A stretch of 64,000 nucleotides of DNA. Source: CANNBR01 sp964604015 (GTDB lineage: Bacteria; Babelota; Babeliae; Babelales; CAIQNR01). The DNA is taken from contig CAZRXF010000001.1 of the NCBI GenBank assembly GCA_964604015.1, forward strand, positions 62,001 to 126,000, in the 5' to 3' direction. Below are positions 26,823 through 38,500 of this stretch, in pieces; the first letter of the stretch is position 1, and every line of letters begins with the position of its first letter. Position numbers and translations under genes: made by a program. The notes beneath the pieces were generated by a model. It did no database searches. It saw only the letters and a program-made list of their open reading frames with translations, and was not told the origin of the DNA.

Positions 26823-27031
26823 AGAAAATCCTTTTGGGGATATGAGGTTTTATAAAACTTGATTACTACCATTCTTAAAGGAGAATCAGGGTAGCCAAGA
26901 GGGGGTATTTTGTCAAAAAAGCCCGATTCCTGCACTCATTTTCCTGTCAGTGCTTTTTCCTTTTTCTTTTTGTTATACTGGCCAAATATTTTGAAAATGC
27001 TTTGAAAATCGTTGTTTTAAAAGGCTGCAGT

Positions 27032-28489
27032 ATGAATCGATGGAAAAAGTTCGTAGGCATCACTGTTCTTTGTGTGGTGGTTACAGGAAGTGGTGTTTTT
27101 CTTTTTCGTTCATCGCGGGTTGATGTACGAAAAAAGCCTGAAATTAGCCTTAAATTGCTTGAAGGGAAGGACAACATTGTGCCGTTTTTGGTACTTGGTT
27201 CGGGTCCTGCATCACTGAGCGCCGCGCTCTATGGTTCACGATCAGGGATCAAAACGTTTGTACTTCGAGGGAACCAACCGGGGGGGCAGTTGACCGGTAC
27301 CTCGTATATTGAAAACTGGCCTGCCATACGAAAAATCCGTGGTATTGAAGTCATGAACGATTTTGAAGATCAGGTTTCTCGGTTTGGAACAGTCATGATG
27401 AGTGATTCTGCCGCAAGTATCGATTTTTCCTCTTGGCCTTACAAAGTGATCACCGAGGAAGGACATGAGCTTTATGCAATGTCCCTTATGATCGGAACAG
27501 GAGCTGCTCCACGTCGTCTTAACATCCCAGGAGAAGGTGAGTATTGGGGTAAAGGAGTAACGACCTGCGCCATTTGTGATGCGCCTTACCATCGAGGAGA
27601 TAAGGTGGTGGTGATTGGTGGCGGTGATTCTGCCATGGAAGAGGCTCTTGAACTTTCTCCTTATGCCAAAGAGGTCCATGTTCTTGTCAGGTCTGATAAA
27701 TTGCGTGCTTCAGTGAGCATGATTGAGCAGGTAAAAGCATGTGTAAACGTAACCGTTCATTTCAATAAAGCTCTGACGCAGATCAGAGGAGACGGCAAGC
27801 ATGTTATGGGGGTGATGGTTCAAGATACAGCAACCAAGGAAGAATCTGAGTGGGCTGATACGCGCGGTGTTTTCTTAGCCATTGGTCACGTTCCTAACAC
27901 CAAGTTATTCAAGGGGTATGTGGATGAAAACGAGGCCGGGTACATACGCCTTGATGGTCGTGGGCAGATGACAAATTGGCCGGGAGTGGTTGCTGCTGGG
28001 GATGTTTCTGATCCTGAATATCGCCAGGCTGGAGTTGCTGCAGGTGATGGGATTAAGGCAGGGCTTGATGTCGTCTGGTGGCTTGCATCGATTGGCTACA
28101 ACAACTACGTGCAGACAAAATTGGAAGCATTTTTCTTTGACCAAAAGACCATTCAAAAGAAGAAATTAGAAGAAATTACCAGTGTGGGCGAGTACAACGA
28201 ATTCATGAAACATGTGACAGAATCGGTTGTTGTTCTTGATTTCTTTACGCCTTATTGTCCGTCGTGCATGCATATGTTACCGATTATTGAGTGGGCCGCG
28301 GCAAAGATGAGCAATAAGATCAAATTTTGCAAAGTTGATGCATCTATCGCTTATGATCTGGTCAAGAAGTTCAAAGTTCCTGATGTTCCTCATATGGTGA
28401 TCATTAAGGATGGTCAGGTTGTTGATAGGCTCAAAGAGACGATGCCGCGGGCAGAATTTTATGAATACCTTAAAAAGTTCTTGTCATAA
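27032..28489 (+). CDS. Membrane-anchored thioredoxin reductase-thioredoxin fusion
   Basis: ATG 27032 follows AAAAGG and gives MNRWKK plus one hydrophobic segment (FVGITVLCVVVTGSGVFLF). A thioredoxin reductase domain follows: FAD motif LGSGPASLSAAL, redox centre CAIC (179-182), NADPH motif IGGGDSAMEEAL and C-terminal FAD contact AAGDVSD. After a linker of about 50 residues comes a thioredoxin domain with TPYCPSCMH (CPSC at 409-412 instead of the usual CGPC) and the cis-Pro region VPDVPHMV. Fusions of this type are known from a few bacteria (e.g. mycobacteria); a membrane anchor on one is unusual. Basic residues are more numerous after the anchor than before it, compatible with a cytoplasm-facing enzyme that can reach NADPH. 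It would deliver reducing power near the membrane. Confidence 0.9.
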   Translation: MNRWKKFVGITVLCVVVTGSGVFLFRSSRVDVRKKPEISLKLLEGKDNIVPFLVLGSGPASLSAALYGSRSGIKTFVLRGNQPGGQLTGTSYIENWPAIRKIRGIEVMNDFEDQVSRFGTVMMSDSAASIDFSSWPYKVITEEGHELYAMSLMIGTGAAPRRLNIPGEGEYWGKGVTTCAICDAPYHRGDKVVVIGGGDSAMEEALELSPYAKEVHVLVRSDKLRASVSMIEQVKACVNVTVHFNKALTQIRGDGKHVMGVMVQDTATKEESEWADTRGVFLAIGHVPNTKLFKGYVDENEAGYIRLDGRGQMTNWPGVVAAGDVSDPEYRQAGVAAGDGIKAGLDVVWWLASIGYNNYVQTKLEAFFFDQKTIQKKKLEEITSVGEYNEFMKHVTESVVVLDFFTPYCPSCMHMLPIIEWAAAKMSNKIKFCKVDASIAYDLVKKFKVPDVPHMVIIKDGQVVDRLKETMPRAEFYEYLKKFLS

Positions 28490-28492
28490 TCG

Positions 28493-29038
28493 TTAGACGC
28501 GACGTTTCTCTGTGCGGGGTTTTTTTGGTTTTGCCTCATGGTTGATCAGAAGCTCGGCTGTTTTTTTAAGGCGCTCCCTGTCATCTGTGGTGATGGTATT
28601 TTTTTCTCGTGGGTCGAATTTGCTTCCTGGGTGTTTGATGATATGCAATTCGGTTGCGAGTGCTTCTTTTTCATGAGGAAGAACCATAAATACGAAGTTT
28701 GACGCTTTGAGTTTAAGCGGGCCTTTGCTTGTTATAAATGCATCTGCTCCAGCATCGAGAAGTACTTTAACATAGCTGGGTTGAGCGTAGTACGCAGCAA
28801 ACATTAAAGGGGTCATCTTTTCTCCAAGGTGAGCATACATGATATCGAGCTGCTTTGGGTCTTTCCCCTTAATTTCTTGAACAAGCGTAGTGAATCTCTT
28901 TTGTTGTTCAGGGGTAGGATCAGTGACCCCCTGTTTGATGATACATGTTATGAGGTCCATACCACGTGGTGTGCGAGCAGAGCTTACAGCAGTGGTGAGC
29001 GCTAGCATGCCTGTTATGAGCAGTAATCCTTTTTTCAT
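28493..29038 (-). CDS. Exported ankyrin-repeat-like protein
   Basis: A 181-residue protein with a strong ribosome site (AAGGAG) and a signal peptide (MKKGLLLITGMLALTTAVSSA). One clear ankyrin unit is visible around residues 75-105 (MTPLMFAAYYAQPSYVKVLL followed by DAGADA). The C-terminus is Lys/Arg-rich. The protein has only enough room for one or two complete units, so it may be a degenerate or partial repeat protein. It is convergent with the thioredoxin reductase fusion gene, four bases apart. Ankyrins usually mediate protein contacts and are enriched in intracellular bacteria. Confidence 0.75.
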   Translation of the reverse strand: MKKGLLLITGMLALTTAVSSARTPRGMDLITCIIKQGVTDPTPEQQKRFTTLVQEIKGKDPKQLDIMYAHLGEKMTPLMFAAYYAQPSYVKVLLDAGADAFITSKGPLKLKASNFVFMVLPHEKEALATELHIIKHPGSKFDPREKNTITTDDRERLKKTAELLINHEAKPKKPRTEKRRV

Positions 29039-29376
29039 ATGATTTTCTCCTTAAGGTTTTCTATTTTCGAAACATGACTTTTTTTAAGGTAGCAGAGGTT
29101 TTATTGCATCATCAATTACTGGGATGGAGCTAGGATCTTAAAGGGTGCATGGATGCCGATATTGTAAGAGTCTACGGGGGGTGCCCTCTCTTCAGAATCT
29201 GGTTGGCAAGAGGGAAGTTTCTCAAAAAGGTGTAAAAATCAGCTCGTGAAGAGAGTAATAAGCTCTGTTTGTTGACTAAATCCGCTTTTTTCGTCACATT
29301 TAAAAAATGCGACTCTTTCCGTGGTACGTTTTTGGGGGTCGTTCCTTTTTTCCATTTATAGTCACAGGTAGGTAAA
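29039..29376. other. Gene-free divergent intergenic region
   Basis: This stretch of 338 bases separates the ankyrin-like gene and typA, which point away from each other. It must contain promoters for both. I see a weak CCCTCT/AGAGGG pairing near 29180-29212 but no convincing gene, repeat or riboswitch. Confidence 0.5.
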
Positions 29377-31182
29377 ATGAAAAGAACTCGTCCCGATATA
29401 AGAAATGTCGCTATTATTGCACACGTTGACCATGGTAAAACTACTCTCGTTGACCAGCTTTTGCAGCAGTCAGGCACCCTTGAACAAAAGTTTATAACCG
29501 ACCGTGTGATGGATTCAAACGATCTTGAAAGGGAACGAGGGATCACGATTCTGGCAAAAAACACCGGGATTAAATACAAAGATTATCATATCAATATCGT
29601 CGATACCCCTGGTCACGCCGACTTTGGTGGGGAAGTTGAGCGTACCTTGCAGATGGTTGAAGGCTTCCTTCTTCTTGTCGATGCGGCAGAAGGGGTGCTT
29701 CCTGGTACTCGATTTGTGCTCCAAAAGGCGTTGGCGCTTAACTTAAAACCAATTGTTTTTATCAACAAAATTGATAGAAAAGACGCCGACGTAAAGCGTA
29801 CTGAATCGTTGGTCTATGACCTTTTTGTCGATTTGGTAACGCATGAAGATCAGCTTGAATTTCCGATTCTCTATGGATCTGGAAGATTAGGGTTTGCTAC
29901 TGACAGCATGGATAAAATGACGGACAACATGAATCTCATGTTTGAAACGATCGTGAACCAAATTCCTGCTCCAACAGAACAGGCTGATGGTTTGCAGATT
30001 TTGGTAACCAACATTGATCACTCAGACTTTTTGGGGACGATTGCGGTCGGTCGCGTTATGAGTGGTTCTTTAAAGGTGGGCGAGCAATTTATCTATTGCT
30101 ACAATGATGTGGTCAGTAGGCCGATGCGAGCTACTAAATTGTATACCTTCCTTGGGTTGCATAAGATCGAGCAAAACGAGGTGCGTTTTGGGGATGTTGT
30201 AGCAGTTGCTGGATGTGATCAGATTGAAATTGGCTCAACGCTCTGCTCTGTTGATAATCCGATCCCTTGCACCTATGTTTCAATTGATGAACCAACAGTG
30301 TCTATTTATGTTTCGGTAAACAACTCTCCATTCAATGGAAGAGAAGGTAAATTCTTGACCTCGCGTCATATCAAAGAACGTTTGGAAAAAGAACTTAAAA
30401 CGAACGTTGCGCTCCGTGTAGAGCCGACAAATAGCCCTGATACGTTTAAAGTGTCTGGCCGTGGTCAGCTTCATCTTGGAATCTTGATTGAAACGATGCG
30501 CCGTGAAGGGTTTGAGCTTCAAATTTCTGCGCCTGAAGTTATTTACAAAACAATCGATGGTAAAAAACATGAACCGATTGAATACGTCACCATTGACGTT
30601 GAAGAACAGTACCAAGGGGTAGTTATCGAACACCTTGGTGTGCGTCGTGGCGAAATTAAAAATCTGACCAAGCTTGATACGGGTAATCGGGTACGTCTTG
30701 AATTTACTATTCCAGCTCGTGGACTTCTTGGCTTTAGAGGACAATTTTTGACCGATACACGTGGTACTGGTGTGATGAGTTCGTCGTTTCATGGCTATGA
30801 GCCATACAAAGGCGATATTCCTGGCAGAACCCGTGGAGCATTGATTTCTATGGATCGTGGTGCCGCAACGGTATTCGCGCTTGATGCATTGCAACCGCGT
30901 GGTGAATTCTTTATTGGTGCTAAGGAAGACGTGTATGAAGGGATGATCATTGGTGAACATTCCCGTGAAAACGACCTTGACGTTAATCCGGTAAAGGAAA
31001 AGAAGCTTACCAATATGCGTGCTTCAGGAACTGATGAAGCGGCAAAAATTGCACAGAAGCGTCAGATGACACTTGAAATGTGTATGGAGTGGATTGGGGA
31101 CGATGAGTTGGTTGAAGTAACACCAACCACTATTCGTCTTCGTAAAAAGATTCTTGCTGCGAACATGCGCAAGAAACGTTAA
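29377..31182 (+). CDS. typA: Translational GTPase TypA/BipA
   Basis: The 601-residue length is typical. The GTPase domain has G1 AHVDHGKTT (residues about 16-24), the switch region RERGITI, G3 DTPGHADFGGEV and G4 NKIDR. EF-G-like domains II, III and V follow, and the family-specific C-terminal segment includes RGLLGFRGQFL and RGAATVFALDALQPRG. BipA acts on the 70S ribosome, assisting 50S assembly and stress or low-temperature translation. The start ATG is preceded by AGGTAGGT. It is monocistronic, ending at a strong terminator. Confidence 0.97.
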   Translation: MKRTRPDIRNVAIIAHVDHGKTTLVDQLLQQSGTLEQKFITDRVMDSNDLERERGITILAKNTGIKYKDYHINIVDTPGHADFGGEVERTLQMVEGFLLLVDAAEGVLPGTRFVLQKALALNLKPIVFINKIDRKDADVKRTESLVYDLFVDLVTHEDQLEFPILYGSGRLGFATDSMDKMTDNMNLMFETIVNQIPAPTEQADGLQILVTNIDHSDFLGTIAVGRVMSGSLKVGEQFIYCYNDVVSRPMRATKLYTFLGLHKIEQNEVRFGDVVAVAGCDQIEIGSTLCSVDNPIPCTYVSIDEPTVSIYVSVNNSPFNGREGKFLTSRHIKERLEKELKTNVALRVEPTNSPDTFKVSGRGQLHLGILIETMRREGFELQISAPEVIYKTIDGKKHEPIEYVTIDVEEQYQGVVIEHLGVRRGEIKNLTKLDTGNRVRLEFTIPARGLLGFRGQFLTDTRGTGVMSSSFHGYEPYKGDIPGRTRGALISMDRGAATVFALDALQPRGEFFIGAKEDVYEGMIIGEHSRENDLDVNPVKEKKLTNMRASGTDEAAKIAQKRQMTLEMCMEWIGDDELVEVTPTTIRLRKKILAANMRKKR

Positions 31183-31205
31183 TTTTCTTACTCCAACAAA
31201 GTTTT

Positions 31206-31240
31206 ACCCGGTCTCTTTTTTGGGATCGGGTTTTCTTTTT
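31206..31240 (+). terminator. Terminator after typA
   Basis: ACCCGGTCTC (31206-31215) pairs with GGGATCGGGT (31222-31231), ten pairs including two G-T, followed by a T-rich tract. Confidence 0.85.
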
Positions 31241-31375
31241 ATTTTCAAATATTGCAAATAGAAAACTTTTAGTGTTACTCTATAACTACTAAGAGAGTTA
31301 ATAAGCTCATGATGAGCATAAAGAGAATGAAAGATTTAAGGCGGTTACGGCGGCTAAAAAGAGGGAGTGGGGGAG

Positions 31376-32437
31376 ATGAACTGGAAAAAAATTGAAAAAA
31401 TAATCGTACTGCTGCTGATTGGCGCAGCCGTTGGTGGCGGGATTTTCTGGTTAGCAGTGGGCGGGCAAAAACGTGCACAATCTCGTCATACTCGTTCACT
31501 TGAAAAACACCTTTCTACGTTTAGTCATCGTGCTTTAAAAAAGAGTGAGCGCCATGGATTTGACGAAGTAGTTTTGCAGGTTTCTGAAAATGATAAGGGC
31601 GATATTTCATTGCGTCGCGGAGAGCTGATTACTCGTCCTAATGCCCCAGCAACCGTTATTATTTTCCATGGATTTAAATGTAAACGTTCAGACGTTCGGC
31701 CACTCAGAACCTTTATGTTTCCTGATTACAACACCCTTATTTTTGATTTCCGTGCTCATGGGGTACATGCCCATCCGCAAGAATGTTGTTCGTTTGGTGT
31801 TGACGAAGTAAAGGACGTTAAGGCTGCCGTTGATTTTGTTAAAACGCACCCGCTGCTTAAAAATAAACCAGTGATTGCCTACGGTATTTCTATGGGTGCT
31901 GCGGCAGCTATTGAAGCTCAATCCCGGTATGACAATTCTCTTTTTGATGCGCTTATCATCGATTCTCCGTTTGATAGCATGGAAAATGTGGTAACTCGAG
32001 GCCTCAATGATCTGCGTTACCCTATCTGGGGTTTTGATGTGCTTCTTCCTTTACGAACGTTACTGCAAAAATCGATGTACTCATCACTGACTAACGGTAT
32101 TTTGCGAACGCTGTTACGGTTGGTTGGGCTTGATGCTACCCCAGTTGCTACCTGTCTTAAGCCGGTAAGTCCGATTGAATCCATTAAGCATGTAACTGTT
32201 CCATGCCTTATTATTGGATGCGGTCAGGATGCCACCGTTCCAGTACAGGCCTTTGAAAAGGTGTATGAAAATGCGGCGACTGATCAAAAGGAACTGTGGA
32301 TTGTTGATGGAACTGAGCATCTTGATACGTTCTTCCATCGTCCTGAAGAATATATCCACAAAGTACGAGATTTTCTTACCCAAATTCTTTCCCAACTTAA
32401 AATGAAGGCATGGAAAGAGTGGCTCATCGGATCTTGA
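31376..32437 (+). CDS. Membrane-anchored alpha/beta hydrolase
   Basis: ATG 31376 has GGGAGTGGGGG upstream and is preferred over GTG 31367. Residues 6-28 (IEKIIVLLLIGAAVGGGIFWL) form an N-terminal anchor. The rest is an alpha/beta hydrolase of the serine aminopeptidase S33/YqkD type. The oxyanion segment is FHGFKCKR, the nucleophile elbow YGISMGAAAA (Ser), the acid GCGQDATVP (Asp) and the His DGTEHLDTF. The expected activity is ester, lipid or peptide hydrolysis in the extracytoplasmic space; the substrate is unknown. It is followed after about 100 bases by the giant secreted protein gene, possibly without a terminator between. Confidence 0.85.
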   Translation: MNWKKIEKIIVLLLIGAAVGGGIFWLAVGGQKRAQSRHTRSLEKHLSTFSHRALKKSERHGFDEVVLQVSENDKGDISLRRGELITRPNAPATVIIFHGFKCKRSDVRPLRTFMFPDYNTLIFDFRAHGVHAHPQECCSFGVDEVKDVKAAVDFVKTHPLLKNKPVIAYGISMGAAAAIEAQSRYDNSLFDALIIDSPFDSMENVVTRGLNDLRYPIWGFDVLLPLRTLLQKSMYSSLTNGILRTLLRLVGLDATPVATCLKPVSPIESIKHVTVPCLIIGCGQDATVPVQAFEKVYENAATDQKELWIVDGTEHLDTFFHRPEEYIHKVRDFLTQILSQLKMKAWKEWLIGS

Positions 32438-32540
32438 TCATTATAAGCTTACTGGCAGTTTGAACATTTTAAATCCTTGTGAGAGCATCGATCATTCTTT
32501 TAGAATAAAATTCAAACTATTCGATCTAAAAGGGGTGGGG

Positions 32541-35500
32541 ATGAAGAAAAAACTGATACTTTTTGCGGTGTTGTGCGGATTGTTCGCGCCACGTACGGTA
32601 AGGTCTGCTGAATTCGCAGAAGCTTTAACGAGTTCTCTCAGCGACGGGCTCAGGTCATTGGGTGAGGCTGCCGGTGATTTAGCAGAAGCGGTAGGTTCTA
32701 TGGCCAAAGAAATGACCGAAGCTATTGGAGATAGAGCAGAGGTTCAGGCTGCAGCAAAGGGGCTGTTTAAAAGTATCGGCGAACAGATGGAAAAGCTCGG
32801 TGGAGTACTCAAAGATCTAGGCTCCGGCGAAGAAAAAGCAGCTATCATGAAGTCGTTTGCGGACTCGCTTAAAAGTTCGCTCAGAGACTCAGTCGAAGCA
32901 CTTAAAGCTGCAGTGAGAGATGATTCAGAAGGTGCTGCGGAATCTCTAACTACTCGCTTGAAAGGTTCATTGGAGGGTGTTTCGGGTAAATTTCAGAGCG
33001 CATTCAATGAAAGTTTAAAAGGTTTAGCAGGCGCAGGAAAGTTAGGGGCTCAGGCAATAAAGGCACTTAATCGTTCAATGGGAACAGCCCTTGATGAAAA
33101 CGCTGGGTTAATCGCAACTGAAGGCAGTGCTGCGGCTCTAAGGCCACCAAGCGCAGCTCCAGCTCCTGCTGGTATGTCAGATGATGCCGTTGCAGGCCTT
33201 GATGATGCCACTTCTGCATTACAAAGTAGAGCTGAAGATGTGGCTGAAAGAGCCGATGCTCTTCCTAGTGCTAAAGCGGCAAAGGCTCAACAGGAAGACC
33301 AGTTTAGCCTTTTTGGAGAAGGTGACGAATCGACTTTTAAAGATGTTAATTGGGATGATGACCTTGACGTAACACCAGAGCCCTCAGGAGAGAGTCCTGC
33401 GCAGGGTGAGGAACCAGGAGAAGAGCCTGAAGAAGAAGATACGGTTGAACCAGTAGGGCCAGAAGCTGGTGGATATGGTCCTGCAGCTCGCGGAACGGTA
33501 CGTCAAAGAATGAAAAATTGGTGGGGTGGCCTCAAAGAAAAATGGGCAGGTCAGGCACGTGAAGCTGAACGGTTAACAGAAGATATTGATGAACGTGCTG
33601 AGGAGTTACGTGGTCTTGAAGCTGATGCCAAAAAACCGCAACGGATGACGTTTAATGAAGAAGACGGCACTGTTTCCATGAGCGGAGATCATTTTGATCG
33701 TGTGGGAGGAGATGAAGAATCGAGCGCTGTATTAAATGATGCTCTCGAAGAAGGAGATGGAACCGTTTCTGTTTCATCCCGTGATGTGACGGTTACCAAG
33801 GATTGGGAGGGAGACCTGACCGTCAGAGTTAGAGTTAAAAATGACGATGGTCAAGAAGCTGATGTTGTTTACAAATTGCGTAATGTATCAAAAGCAGAAG
33901 AAAAGTTGCTTACAAGTCCAGAAGCGGCATTTAGGATAGGTAGAGATGGCAAGTTGTCAGTTGAGGGCACGGAGGACATCGGAGCAGACATTAAGCTTGA
34001 TGGAGAAACTCAAACTGCAAGAATTGCAAAACTCAAATCAGATCTTACGACTTTACGTGCTGCGCGAAGCGAGATAGAGGGATTTCTACAAAAAAGTGGG
34101 CGTCTTGCAAATCAGGGAGCACAGAGCTTTGAACGATTTGGTACTGCAGTAAAACAGACGTTTCGAAGTAAAGAAGACTTTCAGGATACATTTGTAAAAG
34201 GAGCTAAAGCAACAGGACGAGGAACAGCAAGAGGCGCTAAATTTTTGGGTAAAAACACCGTTGCTGGAATTAAGAAATTTGTATCGGGAACCGTGGAAAT
34301 TCTCAAAATGATGATGACCGGTGTGTTCTTTGGTATCCCCAGCATGCTGTATCAGACCTTGATGCAAAATGCACAAGCTAAAGCATTGTATGAAGAAATA
34401 ACGGCTGTCTATCACATAACACCGACTCTTGCTGTTCAAACTCCCGCATCACTTATTCCAGAGGCAAATGCTGGCCAAGCAGGAACGTACTTATATGTAG
34501 CAGTAGATCCATCTACGAGTGGTTACGGAAAAAAATTTAGTGCAGCTGAATTGGAAAATGGAAGTTACTACGTTGTCTACCAAACTGGTGCGCAGTGGGG
34601 TTCCACCTACGCTACATCACAAAATGCGTTTGGTGTCTGGGTTAACCTTAATACAGGGCTTATTTTCATGGATGGTGGGGTTCCTTACAGCGATCAAACC
34701 CCGTTTGCCTATCTTTTGGAACCGAGCAATGACTCGACATTGCAGGCTGCAAAAGGAGCACAGACAACTCTCTCTGTTGCTCAGTACACACAGCAGGCAT
34801 TCGATGCGGTCGGTAATCGTGCCAATTACAATTATTCAGAAGGGTATTTAGATAGCGTTGCTCCGTGGGGAATTAAGGCAAGTAATGACGTCATAAAGCC
34901 AAATGGAGAGCTTCAGACGTTGTTTGCGCCAGTCGAAAGTACTCATACGTTAGGACATGAAAAAATTCAAAAGCCAAGTCGCTATGCTCCTCAATTGCTT
35001 GTTCCAACGTTGAATAAATTTAGAACGGGTATTCAAGATGTGACAGGATTCCTTCCTTCTTCGCAAACTGCGGTTGCACCGGCTATTTCCATTCGACAAA
35101 TTGAAGGAACGGGAGTTCTCAATACATTGCTTGGTTCTCAATCGGCCCAAAATAATATTGAAGAATCGATTAACATGATTCTTGCGCTTACTACTATGCC
35201 TGCTCCATCTGGACATGAGGCAGCTGGTGTAAAAAATCCGCTTGAGGCTGTGGCACAGGCACAAGCAGCGTTGCAATCTGCTTTGGAAGAAGTTGGAAAC
35301 AAGCACTATGGAGATGATGTTTTTGCAGCAGTTGCAAGATTAAAAGAAGCGCGTACGCACTTGCAGAATGCAATAGGAACAATCACTAACGGTGCAAACC
35401 CTGGGTTTGATCCTTCAGTTGATGTGAATGCCGTTAACATTTACGTTTACGAGACAGAAGACACACCTATCGCTCTGTTCACGAAGAAACATCGCGCCTC

Positions 35501-38500
35501 TGATGTTTTACCGGCTAAGGATTATCTACTGTTTCTTGATGTGAATTATAATATAGTCCCACTTTTTGCAACGGGGCTGATTACGCGTGCTGATGGCATT
35601 GGGGTTATTGACTATGATGTGTCGCAGATTAATCCAGCAATCAATTATATGGTCAGCTTGGTGACCGGTCTTGCATACCGTTACAGCAACAACGGACCAG
35701 GTACTTCGGTAACAACACTTGGCGATGTACCTGCAGCTCAATACATTGCTTCAACAATTATGGCTGGATTGTTCCAAAACATATCGTTAGTACTTGCGTC
35801 TTCTGAGGCAACTAATTTTATTAACCAAATTCTTACCATGGCTAACTATGCTACCAACCTTTCATATCAAGGGCCTGTGATAAAAAATGGCTGTATTTTT
35901 GACAAAGTGCCGCTTGAAGCATCTTATCAAGATACAGCAACATCTGAGGAAAATCTTGTTCTTTCAGATATTAACGGTGTGACGTTCCCTCCTGCTCAAT
36001 CTGCAACAACACAGGCTCCATTCGGTCCTTTTTCTTCCGGCCAGAAGGCATGGTTGCGCAGCTTGTATGTCTACAAAGTTTCTAAGTTTATTACGGGAGG
36101 TTCAGCAACAGGGGGGCAGAGCAGTAGAGAGCAAGGGGTGTTTGGAACCAATCTACAAGGCGGTCAAGTGTATGATTATGTTGTTCCATTCATGCCGGCG
36201 CAAATACAAAATCAGGATGGTTCTTACACTACCTATTACCAAACCATGCCATTGGGTATTTCCGAGACAGGTGTATCAATAAGTAATTCATCCTCAGCGC
36301 AACTTTTGATGGCAAGCTTGGTAAGTGGGCAAGTCTATGACAGTAACTACGCCGTTCTGACCAACCCTCCGTATACAGCAAATATTATGGAACGTACGGC
36401 TGCCTATCAACCTATTGCAGCACAGCCTGGTCAAACTTCAAGAACCTTGCAAACAGCAAATGGGCCGATGCAAGTGGCGGTAGTGGAAAACGTATCGTTA
36501 GGAACGGGATTTATGCCGACGTTTGCTAATCCCTACAATTTAATTTACAGCTCTATGCAAGGTAACCCGGCATACGCAGGTGATTTTTCGGCTGTTTCTA
36601 ATGCACAAGCGCAAGTTACTGCGCTTGCGCAAAATATTAATGGCATGATCGATACGGCTGTGTATCCTAAATGGGCAGAAGATATTTGGTCAGCAGTGCA
36701 AGGGATGAATGTTCAGACGAGTGCAACTCTTTCACAACAGTATGTTCCCTACTTGGTGTTACCAGGTGAGTCAACGAGCCAGCCTGGACAGCTTTTCACT
36801 TCAATGCAGTCGTGGTTGACTGAAAAAGTAAAATTGGTGAATGCGCAGCAAACACTTGCTGCAAAAAAACAAGCGTTTGAAAAAGATCTTAAACCTCCGT
36901 TTGCTCCTGTTGCAAAAACAACTGATCAGATGCTTCAAATGTGTCCAATGTACTGGATGCATTTTGCGCAGTTTGCCTATGCTCCACAATCAGCTTCCAT
37001 GCAGCAAATTCAATATAACAATCCATCCCAGCAACAAGAAACTGCAAACATTAACTGGATCAACACGACCGTTAATGCCTCACCAACTCCTCTTAGCTGT
37101 GCCTTGGGTCAGGCCGTTCCACAAAGCTTTGTGCAAGATGTTATTACTGCCTACAATGGGTGGGAAGATATCATGAACTCAAGTAATGGTGTTGCTCAAA
37201 TTTTGCAATCGGGGCCCTTCCAATTTACTCAAAATATGAAATGCAACGTGTATCTGACCCTTCCTCCAACCAATGGTTCAGTGACCTCAATTGGAACCGG
37301 TAACTTCTTTTACAACCTCGTTCCGGTTGCTCCTACAACGACATTGTTTGCTATCGGTGCTTTAGATGGAACGGTTGCGTCTAACATTACCTCGAATCTT
37401 TCTGCTGCAACTCCGGTAGTGGGGCTTTCTTCACCGCTTACCATAGATCAATGCAACGTAGGATCTCGTCTGGGTACTTCCTTCTTGGAAATAGCAAATC
37501 CTGTTGCTATCGATCTTTCAACTGGTGATGTGTGGTTCCCAACGCCGCTTGGTACGGCTGCTGTGTGCTATGGTAGCGGTGGTAACATTGCAACAGCTAA
37601 ATGTAATATCACCAAGATTGGCACGCTTGATCCTGAAAAAGTGTTGGATGTTGCTTTGAAAAACCAAGGAAGTAGCAGACAGGATGTGGCCAATAATAAT
37701 CCAGGACTGTACTCAATGTTGATGAACTGCCAGTCAGTTGCAAGTCAGGCCGCCCAGTTAGCGCTCTCGCCATTTTATTTTGCAGGAAGATTGTTGAGTT
37801 TGTGTCAGGAACAGATCACGCATGGAACCTATATTTACGCAGTTAATGTGACGGCGGAAAATTACTATGGCGCGACTGATTATTGGGTTGCAACTGACGC
37901 AAACTGGAATCCTATCGGGCGTTTGACACCACAAACGAATTACATGATGAGTTTAGTGTCGGGCAACATTTATCAAATGAACCTTCCAGCGCAGAATGGG
38001 CAAGGGTTGCAGCAAACAGAAACAGCACAAGGACAAGATCAGCAGGTGGGAATAGGGGAGGCAACATTAGAAACTCCGCAAACAGCGTTCCAAAGGCTCT
38101 TTGGTGTTGGATCGTATGGAACATCAGAAACTTCAACGCTTTTGACTCCTGTTCAATCAAACAATCCTCAACTTTTTGATATCATCGAAAGTCTTAATCA
38201 GGTTCAAAATCAGAACTTCCTGCAAGCGCAATTTTCATCAAGTGCGAATGGTCAGTTGGTCGCAGCTCCATTGCCATTAAGTCAGCTCAAAGGAGCTGCG
38301 CCGGTCAGTGCACTCTACAGCAATATCTATCAAGTAAATGGCAAATATTATTTGGCAATGCCGGGAACGGGAGGAAACCCAAGTTACTACTATGACTTTA
38401 ATGCGCAGATGCAGGACGTTACTGTTTCTGCACAAACAGGTCAGCCTGTCTATACCGCTATCCCGGGAAACGCAAAACGTGGAATGTACTATCTGGTTGA

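Noticed and set aside
30280..30960. 226-codon frame antisense to typA
   Set aside because: Shadow of a highly conserved gene with no ribosome site or recognisable protein.
31309..31395. 28-codon basic ORF overlapping the hydrolase start
   Set aside because: Ribosome site is weak and composition comes from a purine-rich leader; kept as chance.
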